Shown: in pieces, positions 7,884 to 16,699 of the stretch
Numbering within the stretch: the stretch's first letter is position 1
Layout: every line of letters begins with the position of its first letter
NCBI GenBank assembly: GCA_963668365.1
Contig: OY764266.1
Coordinates: 1,550,001-1,614,000 of the forward strand
Length of the DNA stretch: 64,000 bases
Source: VXNE01 sp963668365
GTDB lineage: Bacteria > Pseudomonadota > Gammaproteobacteria > Pseudomonadales > Azotimanducaceae
Direction: 5' to 3'
Translations under genes and position numbers: made by a program
Notes under the pieces: model-generated
What the model was told of the DNA's origin: nothing
Database searches by the model: none
What the model saw: only the letters and a program-made list of their open reading frames with translations

Positions 7884-9446
7884 TCAGTGCCTGAAATGCC
7901 GAATCGACGTGAACACCATCGCCAGGCCGTGCTCGTCGGCGGCGGCGATCACCTCGTCGTCCCGGATGGAACCACCCGGCTGTATGACTGCGCCTATTCC
8001 CGCCGCGGCCGCGGCGTCGATGCCGTCGCGAAACGGGAAGAACGCGTCCGACGCCATCACCGCCCCCGACACCGCGATTCCCTCGTCCCGGGCCTTCATC
8101 GCCGCGATCCGCGCGCTGACCACGCGACTCATCTGTCCCGCGCCCACGCCCACCGTGGCACCGTCGCGCGCGAACACGATGGCATTCGACTTCACGAACC
8201 ATGCCACGCGCCACGCGAACAGGAGGTCGGACATCTCCTGCGCCGCGGGAACGCGTTTGGTCACGATCTCCATGGTCGCTTCGTCAAAGCACAGGGTGTC
8301 CGCATCCTGCACCAGCACGCCACCGCCGACGCGTTTGAGATTCATCTGGCCCGCCGTCTGCGCAGGGTCTCCGACCTCCAGCAATCGCAGGTTCTTCCTG
8401 GCCCGGGCAGCCTCCGCCGCAGCCGCCTCAACCCGCGGTGCCACCACCACCTCCGCGAACTGCCTGTCCAGCAGCGCCTCAAGCGTTTGCGCGTCCAGCG
8501 TCCGGTTGAAGGCAATGATCCCGCCAAAAGCCGATGTCGGATCGGTAGCGAAAGCGCGGTCGTACGCGGCGCCGATGCCAGTCGCCAATGCAACGCCGCA
8601 CGGGTTGCCGTGCTTGACGATGACGCAGGCGGGCTCAGCGAAAGACCGGACGCACTCCAGCGCGGCGTCGGTATCCGCTAGGTTGTTGTACGACAGGGCC
8701 CGCCCCTGGATCTGGGTAAGACGCGCGAGCGTTCCCCGGGGCGGATTCGCTTCGACGTAGAACGCCGCGCGCTGATGCGGATTCTCGCCGTAGCGAAGGT
8801 CGCTCTTCTTGTTCAGGCCGAGCGTCAACGCCTGCGGGAAGTCCTCCGTCGACGCCACCGGATCGCTCGCGAACCAGGCGGCGATTCCGGCGTCGTAGCG
8901 CGCGGTGTGCGCGAATGCCTTGGCGGCAAACCGCGCGCGCTGCGCCAGGGTCGAGCCGCCACTCTCGAGTGCCTCGACGACCTCCGGATAGTCGTCCGGA
9001 TCGACTACCGCCAGAACCGCAGCGTGGTTCTTCGCGGCCGCGCGCAGCATCGCCGGACCGCCTATGTCAATGTTCTCGATGGCGATTTCACGCGTACAGT
9101 CTTCGCGGGCAGTCGCCGCCTCGAACGGGTACAGGTTGACCACCACCAGGTCGATGCGCGGAATCCCCTGCGCCCGCATCACCTCCGCGTCGGCTTCGCG
9201 CCTGCCGAGGATGCCGCCATGCACCTTGGGATGCAGCGTCTTGACACGGCCATCCATGATCTCCGGGAAGCCCGTATAGTCGGCGACCTCCGTCACCTCG
9301 ATGCCCGCCTCGGCGAGGGCCGCCCGCGTGCCGCCGGTGGAAAGCAGTTCGATGCCGGAGCCGGCAAGGGCGCGAGCCAACTCGATCACGCCGGTCTTGT
9401 CGGAGACGCTCAGGAGCGCCCTCTCGACCTGCAGCTTCGTGTTCAT
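7884..9446 (-). CDS. purH: Bifunctional AICAR formyltransferase / IMP cyclohydrolase
   Basis: Performs the last two steps of IMP synthesis. The protein has 520 residues, normal for the family. The N-terminal MGS-like IMP cyclohydrolase domain (about 1-190) shows ALLSVSDKTGVIE and STGGTRAALAEAG. The C-terminal AICAR transformylase domain carries RYGENPHQ, the catalytic VIVKHGNPCGVA and, near the end, PGGSIRDDEVI. It is the first gene of a purH-purD unit. In many gammaproteobacteria fis and dusB lie upstream, but here a toxin-antitoxin locus points the other way. Confidence 0.97.
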   Translation of the reverse strand: MNTKLQVERALLSVSDKTGVIELARALAGSGIELLSTGGTRAALAEAGIEVTEVADYTGFPEIMDGRVKTLHPKVHGGILGRREADAEVMRAQGIPRIDLVVVNLYPFEAATAREDCTREIAIENIDIGGPAMLRAAAKNHAAVLAVVDPDDYPEVVEALESGGSTLAQRARFAAKAFAHTARYDAGIAAWFASDPVASTEDFPQALTLGLNKKSDLRYGENPHQRAAFYVEANPPRGTLARLTQIQGRALSYNNLADTDAALECVRSFAEPACVIVKHGNPCGVALATGIGAAYDRAFATDPTSAFGGIIAFNRTLDAQTLEALLDRQFAEVVVAPRVEAAAAEAARARKNLRLLEVGDPAQTAGQMNLKRVGGGVLVQDADTLCFDEATMEIVTKRVPAAQEMSDLLFAWRVAWFVKSNAIVFARDGATVGVGAGQMSRVVSARIAAMKARDEGIAVSGAVMASDAFFPFRDGIDAAAAAGIGAVIQPGGSIRDDEVIAAADEHGLAMVFTSIRHFRH

Positions 9447-9601
9447 ACACCGTCAGGGGATCGGCTAAAGGCCAATGGTACCGCGCACGCCGCGCACCAT
9501 GAAATCGGCAATGCGGTGCTCTGCGTCCTTAACGCCCGAATCGGCAACGCGCTGATGTCCATTCGTCCGCTGATCCGCGGGCAGGTGATTTGAAAAGTGT
9601 C

Positions 9602-9632
9602 GATATCGATGCCACTATTCGGCACCGATATC
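9602..9632. promoter_or_regulatory. Inverted repeat, probable operator of the phd-doc module
   Basis: GATATCGATGCC and GGCACCGATATC form 12-bp arms around a 7-bp spacer, with one mismatch. The repeat ends 15 bases before the antitoxin ATG. Phd-family antitoxins bind such palindromes to repress their own operon. Function is inferred from position and symmetry. Confidence 0.55.
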
Positions 9633-9647
9633 AACACCGAAGTCCCT

Positions 9648-9865
9648 ATGCGCTACGTGACCATGACCGAGTTCAAGCAACAGGCCAGTCGAATTCTCGA
9701 CGCAAGGGAGCCGACCGCCATCCTGCGCAATAGCAAAGTGGAAGGTACTACCTCCCGGTCGAATCCCTTGCCTTCAAAACGATGGACGATGCCCGGGTAG
9801 CGGAACTGACCCAGTCGATACTCGATCAGCGATCCGACGTGCTTGCCTATCTCGCGAAGCGGTGA
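9648..9865 (+). pseudogene. Phd-like antitoxin with a frameshift
   Basis: The frame starts MRYVTMTEFKQQASRILD, typical of the Phd/YefM antitoxin N-terminus, and runs to about KVEG at 9744. Beyond that it goes out of frame. A one-base shift restores a plausible antitoxin C-terminus, YYLPVESLAF ... VLAYLAKR, which ends in a TGA overlapping the toxin's GTG start by four bases. That coupling strongly suggests the two parts were once one gene. The lesion is a missing base in AAGGTACT, not in a long homopolymer. It could be a true mutation or an assembly error. If real, the toxin downstream would be without its antitoxin. Confidence 0.65.
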
Positions 9866-10266
9866 TTGCGCTTCCAACGGAACAGCAGGTCGCCGACCTG
9901 CATGAGCAGCTACTCTCAAGACACGGCGGAATACCGGGATCCCGGGCCGGCACATCGGTCGGTGCCGTTCTCGGTCGAGTTCAGACAAATCTCGCATACC
10001 AGTTCGAGGATCCGACTGTGGCCCAGGTCGCGGCTTTCGCGGTGTACGCGCTTACGGTCGGACATCCATTCAATGATGCGAACAAACGCACGGCGCTGGC
10101 CGTTGGCGACCTCATCCTGTTGATGAACCGTGAGAACGTCGTAGCCGGCACAGATCAGATGGAGCTTGGCGACCTGGTCATTGAGCTTGCTGCCGGGAAC
10201 ATCGACCAGGACCGCTTCATGGACGGCTATATCGAACTACTCGGCCGAGTCGGCCCGCGCGCATAG
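9862..10266 (+). CDS. Doc-like toxin (Fic/Doc family)
   Basis: A 134-residue protein with the Fic core motif HPFNDANKRTA, which matches the Doc variant HxFx(D/N)AN(K)R. The N-terminus, LPTEQQVADLHEQLL, and the Gly-rich IPGSRAG are also typical of Doc (death on curing). Doc phosphorylates elongation factor Tu and halts translation. The GTG start overlaps the stop of the antitoxin frame (GTGA), so translation would normally be coupled. Because the antitoxin reading frame is broken, either the toxin is weakly translated or inactive, or a relative elsewhere supplies the antidote. Confidence 0.85.
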   Translation: MIALPTEQQVADLHEQLLSRHGGIPGSRAGTSVGAVLGRVQTNLAYQFEDPTVAQVAAFAVYALTVGHPFNDANKRTALAVGDLILLMNRENVVAGTDQMELGDLVIELAAGNIDQDRFMDGYIELLGRVGPRA

Positions 10267-10305
10267 CGGCAGGCTCGCTGCATGGCGCCCCGCCAGCGAC
10301 GTCAC

Positions 10306-11484
10306 CTACACCAACAGCTTCTCGCTGCGATAGCGCCACACCGCCAGCAGACCGAACAGTGCGCCGATCGCCACCGTGCTGGCGGCGGAAACGGCGAAAT
10401 AAAGCGGATCGATGGACTCGGCCTTGACAATGCTCGTGATCAGCAGGTGTTGCGAGAGGCTCGGCACCAGCATCATGGGGATGGTGGGCTGCATCGGATT
10501 CAGGATGATCAGGAGGATCGGCAGGGTCGGCAGCAGCATCGCGATCCCGCTGTAGCTCTGCGCTTCCTTGAAGCTCTTGGTAAACGCGGTCACGGCATTC
10601 AGCAGGCCCGCGCCGAGAACGGCGATGGGAACGAGCACGGCGAACGCCATCGCGCACTCGACCAGTCCGAGATCGGCATCCATTCTCACCTCGGCCAGCG
10701 GGAGGTAGTCCACGGCAACCGCGAACGCCGCGATCCCGATGATCAGCGCAACGGCCATGAAGAACGCCGTCGCCGCGAACTTTCCGGCGACCAGCGCGCC
10801 GCGCGAGACGGGAAGCGTGAGCAGCGGCTCGAGCGATCCGCGCTCGCGCTCTCCCGCGGTGGAGTCGACCGCCACGTGCAGGCCGCCGAGAAAACAGGCG
10901 AACAGCAGGAAGTAGGTGAATGCCCCCAGGAGCAGGACCGAGCGTCCCGAAGGGGTCGACACGTCGTCGTTGAGAATCGCCAGCGGGCGGGCCACGCCAG
11001 GGTCCACGCCGCGCAACTGCAGGCGCAACATTCCCACCAGGCTGCTGTAGCCGCGCAGCGCTCCCCGGACCCGCGCGACCGCCGTCTGGGCCGAGGCGTT
11101 GGCCCTGTCCGACACGATCCACACCCGGGCCGCTTTCCCTTCGCCCAGGGCCGCCCCGAACTGCTTGTCGATGACAAGGCCGACTTCTGTTTCGCCCCGC
11201 CGCACGGACGCCCGCAATTCCTCCCGACTATCGAAGGCAGCCCCTTTCGCCTCGATCAGGTGCTGGCCGAGGTAGGCGACCAGGTTGGGCGCGCCAGCAG
11301 CGTTCACGACGGGGATCTCGATCGCCGCCTCGCCCTCGTCAATCGTGCGCTCGACCGTGAAGTTCATGAAGACAGCGAACAACGCGGGGCCGAACAAGGC
11401 GCCCGCCAGGCTCGAGAGCACCGCTCGCCGGTCGCGCAGCGTGTCGCGGACTTCTTTCCGAGCCACGGTGAAGGTCGCGTTCAA
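10306..11484 (-). CDS. ABC transporter permease, NatB/ABC-2 type
   Basis: A 392-residue membrane protein with one N-terminal transmembrane segment (near SLAGALFGPALFAVF), a large extracytoplasmic domain of about 130 residues, and five or six C-terminal segments from about residue 180. The sequence GERERGSLEPLLTLPVSR is the conserved element of NatB-like ABC-2 permeases. It overlaps the stop of the ATPase gene by four bases (ATGA) and so is probably translationally coupled. Together they would form an exporter, of Na+, drug or peptide type. The substrate cannot be told from sequence. Confidence 0.85.
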   Translation of the reverse strand: MNATFTVARKEVRDTLRDRRAVLSSLAGALFGPALFAVFMNFTVERTIDEGEAAIEIPVVNAAGAPNLVAYLGQHLIEAKGAAFDSREELRASVRRGETEVGLVIDKQFGAALGEGKAARVWIVSDRANASAQTAVARVRGALRGYSSLVGMLRLQLRGVDPGVARPLAILNDDVSTPSGRSVLLLGAFTYFLLFACFLGGLHVAVDSTAGERERGSLEPLLTLPVSRGALVAGKFAATAFFMAVALIIGIAAFAVAVDYLPLAEVRMDADLGLVECAMAFAVLVPIAVLGAGLLNAVTAFTKSFKEAQSYSGIAMLLPTLPILLIILNPMQPTIPMMLVPSLSQHLLITSIVKAESIDPLYFAVSAASTVAIGALFGLLAVWRYRSEKLLV

Positions 11485-12212
11485 TTCGACTTCCGTTCCG
11501 AGCTGATCGCGGCAACGAACGCGTCTTCCAGGTCACCGCAGCCTGTCTCGCGGAGGATTTCGTCCGGCGTTCCCGATATGGCCACCCGCCCTTCGGAGAT
11601 GATCATGAGTTCGTCGCACAGCATCGCGACCTCCTGCATGACATGACTCGAGAACAAAACGCATCTGCCATCCCGCCTGAGGTCCAGGATCACGTCCCGC
11701 AGGGCGCGTGTCGCCACCACGTCGAGACCGTTTGTCGGTTCGTCCAGGATGACGGTCTGCGGCCGATGGACGAGCGCGCGCGCCAGCGCCACGCGGATGC
11801 GTTGCCCGTGCGAGAAGCCCTTCGCGCGCCGGTCCGAGAGGTCGCCGATGCCGAGCCTATCGATTACGGTGCGCGTGGCCCTGCCCGCCTCGCGGCGCGG
11901 CATTCCCTGCATCTCGGCGTAATAGGCGATGTTCTCGCGCGCGGAGAGATTCGGATACAAGCCCGAGAGATGGGGCAGAGCGCCGATCTGCCTGCGGACA
12001 TCCAGGGGCCTCGCGGCGACATCGACGCCGTCAACGCGAGCCTGCCCGCTGTCGGCCTTTATAACGGTGCAAAGTACGCGCAGCGTGGTCGACTTGCCGG
12101 CGCCGTTCGGCCCGACCAGCCCGGTGACACGTCCATCGTCCGCGCGGAAGCCCACATCGTCCATGGCGACGACATCGCCGAAACGCTTCGTCAGGCCCTC
12201 GGCCTCGATCAT
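11481..12212 (-). CDS. ABC transporter ATP-binding protein, NatA-like
   Basis: A 243-residue cytoplasmic ATPase. Walker A is GPNGAGKST, the Q-loop lies near RRQIGALP, the signature is the variant FSHGQ, Walker B is VILDEPTNGLD, and the H-loop is SSHVM. It pairs with the ABC-2 permease downstream, and its start overlaps the end of the hydrolase gene upstream by four bases, so the three genes look like one operon. The family is the NatA/drug-exporter group. The signature SHGQ instead of SGGQ is common there. Confidence 0.9.
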   Translation of the reverse strand: MIEAEGLTKRFGDVVAMDDVGFRADDGRVTGLVGPNGAGKSTTLRVLCTVIKADSGQARVDGVDVAARPLDVRRQIGALPHLSGLYPNLSARENIAYYAEMQGMPRREAGRATRTVIDRLGIGDLSDRRAKGFSHGQRIRVALARALVHRPQTVILDEPTNGLDVVATRALRDVILDLRRDGRCVLFSSHVMQEVAMLCDELMIISEGRVAISGTPDEILRETGCGDLEDAFVAAISSERKSN

Positions 12213-13666
12213 GGCGGGGGTCCCATGGGCGAAGTGAAGATCGGGAATCCGTCGACCGCTTCCAGGCAGGGGTCATCGAACACCGCCGGGTCGGCCTGAT
12301 CGACGAACGTCCCCAACCGCTGCGGCACGCAGCCCGTCGTAAGCTGTCCGTGGGCCTGGTGCTTCAGGGTCACATGTCGATAGTTGGTCAGGCCCGGCAC
12401 CGACATCTCGGCGTAATTGGGCGGCGTGACCGGATCGTTTTCGCCCGAAAGCAGGATCACCGGCACCGCGGATTCGACGGGGCTCGCGAAGTCGTCGTCG
12501 ATGAAACCTCGGGGCCACGACTCGCAGATCTGTCCGAGCGCGTCAATCTGTGCCGATCCCAGGAAAGTCTCCTCCAGAACCGCCCTGTCCAACCGGCCCC
12601 AGAACGGCACATCTTCGGTACACACGACGGCGAAGTGCATGCCGAAACTGATGGCTCCGTGGACGTCCTCGCTCACCATCTGCACCTGCGCCGCCAACGG
12701 CCCGTAATCGCCTTCCGAGGCCGCGCGCACCAGTATCGGAATCACCGCCGCCGTCTGCGGCGAGTACGTGAGCAGCCGCACCATGCCGGCAACCAGATCA
12801 TCGGTGAGGGTCAACATCGTGGCAGCGCCGGTCCTGGGATGCGGGACCTCGATCGTCGGCGGCGATGCTTTCAGGCGCGCCAGGAGTTCCCCGAGGCGGT
12901 CGCCCAGGTCCGGATACTGTTCCGCGCAGGCGGGCGCCGCCGCGCAGCGCGCGAGCAACCTGTCCAGCGCGCGTTGGCCATCGATGGCCATGCCTGGGCC
13001 AAGGGCGAGACCCGGCGGCACCACGCCATCCAGGACGACGGTGCGCACGCGCTCCGGGTACCGCTTCAGGTAGTGCTGGGCAACCCGGGTGCCGTAGGAG
13101 ATCCCGTAGATGTTGAGCGAAGGGTAGCCGAGCGTCTCCCGGATGAGTTCGAGATCGCGCACCGCGGCACTCGTGGTGAAGTAAGCCGGATCGTGCGTCA
13201 ACCCGTCCGCGCATTCGGCGCCGAGACGAACGAATGTCTTCGTGTCGAGATAGACCTCGTCGCGTTCGATGTTCTCGCAGCGCAGGGGCGTGGACGAGCC
13301 GGTGCCGCGCTGGTCCACCATGACGATGTCGCGCGTTCGGCGAACCCTCGAGAACGCCGATGCCATCTGCGCATAGAAGATCGTCGAAGCCTGGCCGGGG
13401 CCGCCCGCGATCACGATGAACGGATCCGGTTCCGGCGTGCCTGCCAGCGCAGCATTCCGCGCCACGAACAGCTCGATGCGCGGGCCCTCCGGTTTGTCGT
13501 GATCCATCGGCACCTCCAGCGTGGCGCACTTCACCGACACTTCGGAACGGTCGCCGACTGCGGTCAGGACGCAGGGCTCGAAATCTAGCGCCGCCAGTGG
13601 AGCAGGCGCGAGCAGCAGCAGTGATGCAGTGGCGCCGCGGCGCGCCGCGTCGATCAAACGCTTCAA
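12209..13666 (-). CDS. Exported alpha/beta hydrolase, TAP-like/proline-iminopeptidase family
   Basis: A 485-residue protein with an N-terminal signal sequence (ATASLLLLAPAPLAA) and an alpha/beta hydrolase fold. The oxyanion region is AGGPGQA, the nucleophile elbow is GISYGT (Ser about 190), the acid lies in SGENDPVTPP and the histidine in KHQAHGQL. A TAP-like C-terminal domain is present. Members hydrolyse peptides or esters in the periplasm. The gene sits first in an overlapping trio with an ABC ATPase and permease, which suggests that hydrolysis and export act on related small molecules or peptides. That link is inference. Confidence 0.85.
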   Translation of the reverse strand: MKRLIDAARRGATASLLLLAPAPLAALDFEPCVLTAVGDRSEVSVKCATLEVPMDHDKPEGPRIELFVARNAALAGTPEPDPFIVIAGGPGQASTIFYAQMASAFSRVRRTRDIVMVDQRGTGSSTPLRCENIERDEVYLDTKTFVRLGAECADGLTHDPAYFTTSAAVRDLELIRETLGYPSLNIYGISYGTRVAQHYLKRYPERVRTVVLDGVVPPGLALGPGMAIDGQRALDRLLARCAAAPACAEQYPDLGDRLGELLARLKASPPTIEVPHPRTGAATMLTLTDDLVAGMVRLLTYSPQTAAVIPILVRAASEGDYGPLAAQVQMVSEDVHGAISFGMHFAVVCTEDVPFWGRLDRAVLEETFLGSAQIDALGQICESWPRGFIDDDFASPVESAVPVILLSGENDPVTPPNYAEMSVPGLTNYRHVTLKHQAHGQLTTGCVPQRLGTFVDQADPAVFDDPCLEAVDGFPIFTSPMGPPP

Positions 13667-13705
13667 ATCAGTTCCGTGAAGGTGCTTGAGAGCGAGCGAG
13701 GATGC

Positions 13706-14146
13706 TCACCGCAAGCTCTCGCGCCTGTCAAGCGACGTGACGTCGACGTCCTCGCCAGAGGGGTCGGGCAGCTCGCAGCCGAGCACGTCGCACGCAAACT
13801 CGTAGATGGACCGAAGTTGCGGATCCAATGCCCAGCGGTCGAACCGATATGCGAATACCTGAAACACGAGCGCTGACAACGCAACCACCACTCCGACCCA
13901 GAACAGTGCGGCCCGGCGCCAGCCGTGCCGCCTGCCCTTCGGCGACGGGACGTCCGCGTTTTCGACATCCGAAGGACCGGTCTGCGCGGACTCGGCGGGC
14001 AAGGCGCGGCTGAAATCGAACAGCGCGAGGCAGACGCCGCATCGCACCTGCCCGCCAGCCGCAGCTAGCTGGTCCTGGCGCGCGCGGAAACGCGTATGGC
14101 AACGGGGACACTCAACCGTCAGCGGTTCTTGCGAAGACTCGGACAC
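13706..14146 (-). CDS. Zinc-ribbon DUF3426 membrane protein
   Basis: A 146-residue protein. The N-terminal MJ0042-type zinc ribbon has VECPRCHTRF and VRCGVCLALF (two C-x2-C pairs), followed by a polar linker, one transmembrane segment near residues 80-100 and a short periplasmic part. In proteobacteria DUF3426 genes commonly follow prmA, as here, with a gap of only four bases. The periplasmic part is shorter than in many relatives. Function is unknown. Confidence 0.8.
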   Translation of the reverse strand: MSESSQEPLTVECPRCHTRFRARQDQLAAAGGQVRCGVCLALFDFSRALPAESAQTGPSDVENADVPSPKGRRHGWRRAALFWVGVVVALSALVFQVFAYRFDRWALDPQLRSIYEFACDVLGCELPDPSGEDVDVTSLDRRESLR

Positions 14147-14150
14147 GTTC

Positions 14151-15080
14151 TCAGATGCGTTTCCCGTCCAGGAGCGCCCACCCCTCCAGCCTCTGCGGTG
14201 CGCGGAACTCGAAATCCGGGTAGGCGCGCATCACCTCCCCGGCTTCGTCCGCCAGGATGCCGGTCAGGACCAGCGCCCCCCCGGCGGCCACGTGGCCCGA
14301 AAGCCGAGGCGCCAGTTCCACCAGTGTACCGGAGAGGATGTTCGACATGACGACATCGAAAGCCGCATTGACACCGTCGGCCTCGCCGCGAGCCCGAACG
14401 TCGCTCCGCCAGAACGCATCGCTATGCCGCGCGTCGAAGCGCGCGCCGTTGCGCGCCGCGTTCGTCTCGGTCGCCATCAACGCCTGGGGGTCATGATCAA
14501 CGCCGACGACGCGCCCGGCGCCCAGCAGCCTGGCAGCGATCGCCAGGATGCCCGAGCCGCAACCGTAGTCCAGCATTGAAACCTCCCGCAAGTCCCTTGC
14601 CGCGAGCCACTCCAGACACAGCCGCGTCGTCGGATGGCTTCCCGTTCCAAAGGCGAGTCCCGGGTCGAGGCGCATGACCACTGGATCACTCGTCGAACTT
14701 CGATCCGGCGCATCCCTGCCGGCGACATCCGTTGCGTCCGGGTCCGATGGAACGATGGTGAGGCGGCCGAACCTCCTCACCACGGCAAACCGTCGCCAGG
14801 CGTTCAGCCAATCCGCGTCCGCCAGAAAATCGATGTCGACCCCCCGACCGGGGAACGCCGAACGCAGCGCGGCAAGGTCCGCGCCGAGTTCGAACAGTCC
14901 CGCGACCCGCACCTTCGGCCAGGCATCCGGATCGGGTTCTTCCCGCGGATCGGGCTCGAGCAGCGGTTTGTCGCCGTCATCCAGGTACGTCACCGCAACG
15001 GCCCCGAGAGCGGACAGCCTCTCACCGGCAGCTTCGGCAGTTCGCCCCGACGCAGCGATTTCCATCCGTATCCAGGGCAT
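14151..15080 (-). CDS. prmA: Ribosomal protein L11 methyltransferase
   Basis: Trimethylates ribosomal protein L11 using S-adenosylmethionine. The protein has 309 residues, typical length. The N-terminal substrate-recognition domain begins MPWIRMEIAASGR. The methyltransferase core has FGTGSHPTTRLCLEWL, the SAM-binding DYGCGSGILAIAA, VGVDHDPQA and the NPPY-equivalent SNILSG. It lies between aroQ and the DUF3426 gene. Confidence 0.95.
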   Translation of the reverse strand: MPWIRMEIAASGRTAEAAGERLSALGAVAVTYLDDGDKPLLEPDPREEPDPDAWPKVRVAGLFELGADLAALRSAFPGRGVDIDFLADADWLNAWRRFAVVRRFGRLTIVPSDPDATDVAGRDAPDRSSTSDPVVMRLDPGLAFGTGSHPTTRLCLEWLAARDLREVSMLDYGCGSGILAIAARLLGAGRVVGVDHDPQALMATETNAARNGARFDARHSDAFWRSDVRARGEADGVNAAFDVVMSNILSGTLVELAPRLSGHVAAGGALVLTGILADEAGEVMRAYPDFEFRAPQRLEGWALLDGKRI

Positions 15081-15115
15081 TGACGTCGTATCTCGAGCGG
15101 GCGCGACCCGGGACG

Positions 15116-15559
15116 CTACTCCGCTTCCAGCATCCGGACGGCCGCCCGCATCGCGCAGTCGTAGCCGAACGCTCCCAGGCCCGAAATGACGCCGCGCGCG
15201 ATGTCGGAGAAGTAGGAGCTTCGGCGAAAATCCTCGCGCGCGTACACGTTCGACAGGTGAACCTCGATGAAGGGAATGTCCACCGCAAGCAGCGCGTCGC
15301 GCAAGGCGACACTGGTGTGCGTGAAGGCCGCCGGATTGACGACGATGAACTCGACGCCTTCGCTCTTCGCGCGCTGCACCGCGTCGACCAGGTCATGCTC
15401 GGCGTTGCTCTGGAAGGCGTCCACGACATGGCCGCGTTCTTCGGCGTATTGCCTTGCGCGGGCATTGATGCCGTCCAGGGTGTCGGCCCCGTAGATGTCC
15501 GGCTCCCGCGTGCCGAGCAGGTTCAGGTTCGGGCCATGCAACAGCAGAATACGCGCCAC
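15116..15559 (-). CDS. aroQ: Type II 3-dehydroquinate dehydratase
   Basis: Converts 3-dehydroquinate to 3-dehydroshikimate in the shikimate pathway. From the chosen GTG the protein is 147 residues, the normal size, beginning ARILLLHGPNLNLLGTREP. Other signatures are FQSNAEHDLVDA, NPAAFTHTSVALRDAL and PFIEVHLSNVYARE. Two adjacent GTG codons could start translation, and a GGAGG lies a few bases upstream. In most gammaproteobacteria accB and accC sit between aroQ and prmA. Here they are missing and prmA follows after 35 bases. Confidence 0.95.
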   Translation of the reverse strand: MARILLLHGPNLNLLGTREPDIYGADTLDGINARARQYAEERGHVVDAFQSNAEHDLVDAVQRAKSEGVEFIVVNPAAFTHTSVALRDALLAVDIPFIEVHLSNVYAREDFRRSSYFSDIARGVISGLGAFGYDCAMRAAVRMLEAE

Positions 15560-15665
15560 CACGCGGTCTCCCTCCGCTCGCGCGCCAGGGCGCGGGCTCA
15601 CGATCAGGTTAGCTTCGGGATCATACAGTGCTGCCGTCGCCGGCGTGAGCGCTGTTGGTGTCTCC

Positions 15666-16205
15666 TCACTCTCCCGCGAGGTACTTTCGCGCCATCCGCA
15701 GCATCGACTCCTCGTCCGTGAGCCGCGCCAGGTCTTCGATCTCGACCCACGCCAGGTCGATCGACTCCGGGCTGACGCGCAGACGCTCGGGCGACGAAGC
15801 GCGAAGAGCGAATCGCACGTCGTAGTGCAGGTGCGCCGGCTCGCCCTTCGAAGCCGGAATCGTGTGAATGTCGATGTCGAGCACCGCCCCGCCGATCGGC
15901 CGCACGACCAGGCCCGATTCCTCCCGCGCCTCCCGCAGGGCCACCGCCAGCGCATCCGGCTCGCCGTCGCTGTGGCCGCCGAGCTGCAGCCACTTGCCGA
16001 GCTTGCGATGGTGGGTCAGCAGCACCCTGGTGCCGCCCGGATCGACGACCCAGGCAGACCCGGTGACATGGCCGTCGTCATAGCAGTCGCGCTCGAAACA
16101 ACGCGGCTCGGTCTCGATGAAGCGGCGCGCGCGCGCGGCATCCTGTTCTTCGGGGTAGCGGACCCGATACGCGTCGATCAGGCGCAGGATCTTCCGGGCG
16201 GTCAT
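15666..16205 (-). CDS. NUDIX hydrolase
   Basis: A 179-residue protein with a Nudix box GGHSDGEPDALAVALREARE followed by ESGL. The catalytic REAREE is intact, but the spacing before it is one residue longer than the textbook pattern, as in a known GGHxDG subfamily. Substrates of this branch are not defined and may be nucleoside diphosphate derivatives. The ATG overlaps the stop of the vsr gene by ATGA, so it is probably translated in a coupled way as the last gene of the cobS-cobT-vsr-nudix unit. Confidence 0.85.
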   Translation of the reverse strand: MTARKILRLIDAYRVRYPEEQDAARARRFIETEPRCFERDCYDDGHVTGSAWVVDPGGTRVLLTHHRKLGKWLQLGGHSDGEPDALAVALREAREESGLVVRPIGGAVLDIDIHTIPASKGEPAHLHYDVRFALRASSPERLRVSPESIDLAWVEIEDLARLTDEESMLRMARKYLAGE

Positions 16206-16696
16206 TCCGTGGCCGCCCTGGAAACGCCGGACGCGGGGCGGGAGGATCCGGCACGCAGCGGGCGCGAGACGGCGGGATCTCTCCGGGGTGTTCCCAGGAA
16301 GCGTCGCGCTCTCCTCTCGATCCGGTCCAGGTCCGCGATCTGGCACTCCCAGATGACCATGACGCGCCAGCCGCGCACGCGCAGGGCCCGCTCGTTTCGC
16401 CGGTCGCGCGTGCGATTGCCCTTCAGCTTGGGAACCCAGTAGGCCACCCGGGACTTGGGCATTCGCGCGTGCTTGCAACCGTCATGCAGGTGCCAGAAAC
16501 AGCCGTGCACGAAGATCACGCTCGACCTTCCCGGAAACACGAGGTCCGGGCTGCCCGGCAGGTCCGAACGATGCAGCCGGTAGCGATAGCCCATCCCGTG
16601 CAGGAGTTTGCGCACGGCCATTTCCGGCTTGGTGTCCCGATTCCTTATGCGGGACATCAGGGCGCTTCGCGCCTCGACGCTAAGGGTGTCTACCAT
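16202..16696 (-). CDS. vsr: Very short patch repair (Vsr) mismatch endonuclease
   Basis: Nicks DNA at T:G mismatches that arise when 5-methylcytosine deaminates. Conserved segments are RSALMSRIRNRDTKPE, GYRYRLHR, LPGSPDLVFP with the catalytic Asp, FVHGCFWHLHDGC and VMVIWEC. The core domain is full length and the tail after about residue 140 is extended and basic. Vsr normally travels with a cytosine-C5 methyltransferase, but none is present in this window. The gene starts three bases after the cobT stop, an unusual partner. Confidence 0.9.
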   Translation of the reverse strand: MVDTLSVEARSALMSRIRNRDTKPEMAVRKLLHGMGYRYRLHRSDLPGSPDLVFPGRSSVIFVHGCFWHLHDGCKHARMPKSRVAYWVPKLKGNRTRDRRNERALRVRGWRVMVIWECQIADLDRIERRARRFLGTPRRDPAVSRPLRAGSSRPASGVSRAATE

Positions 16697-16699
16697 GCC

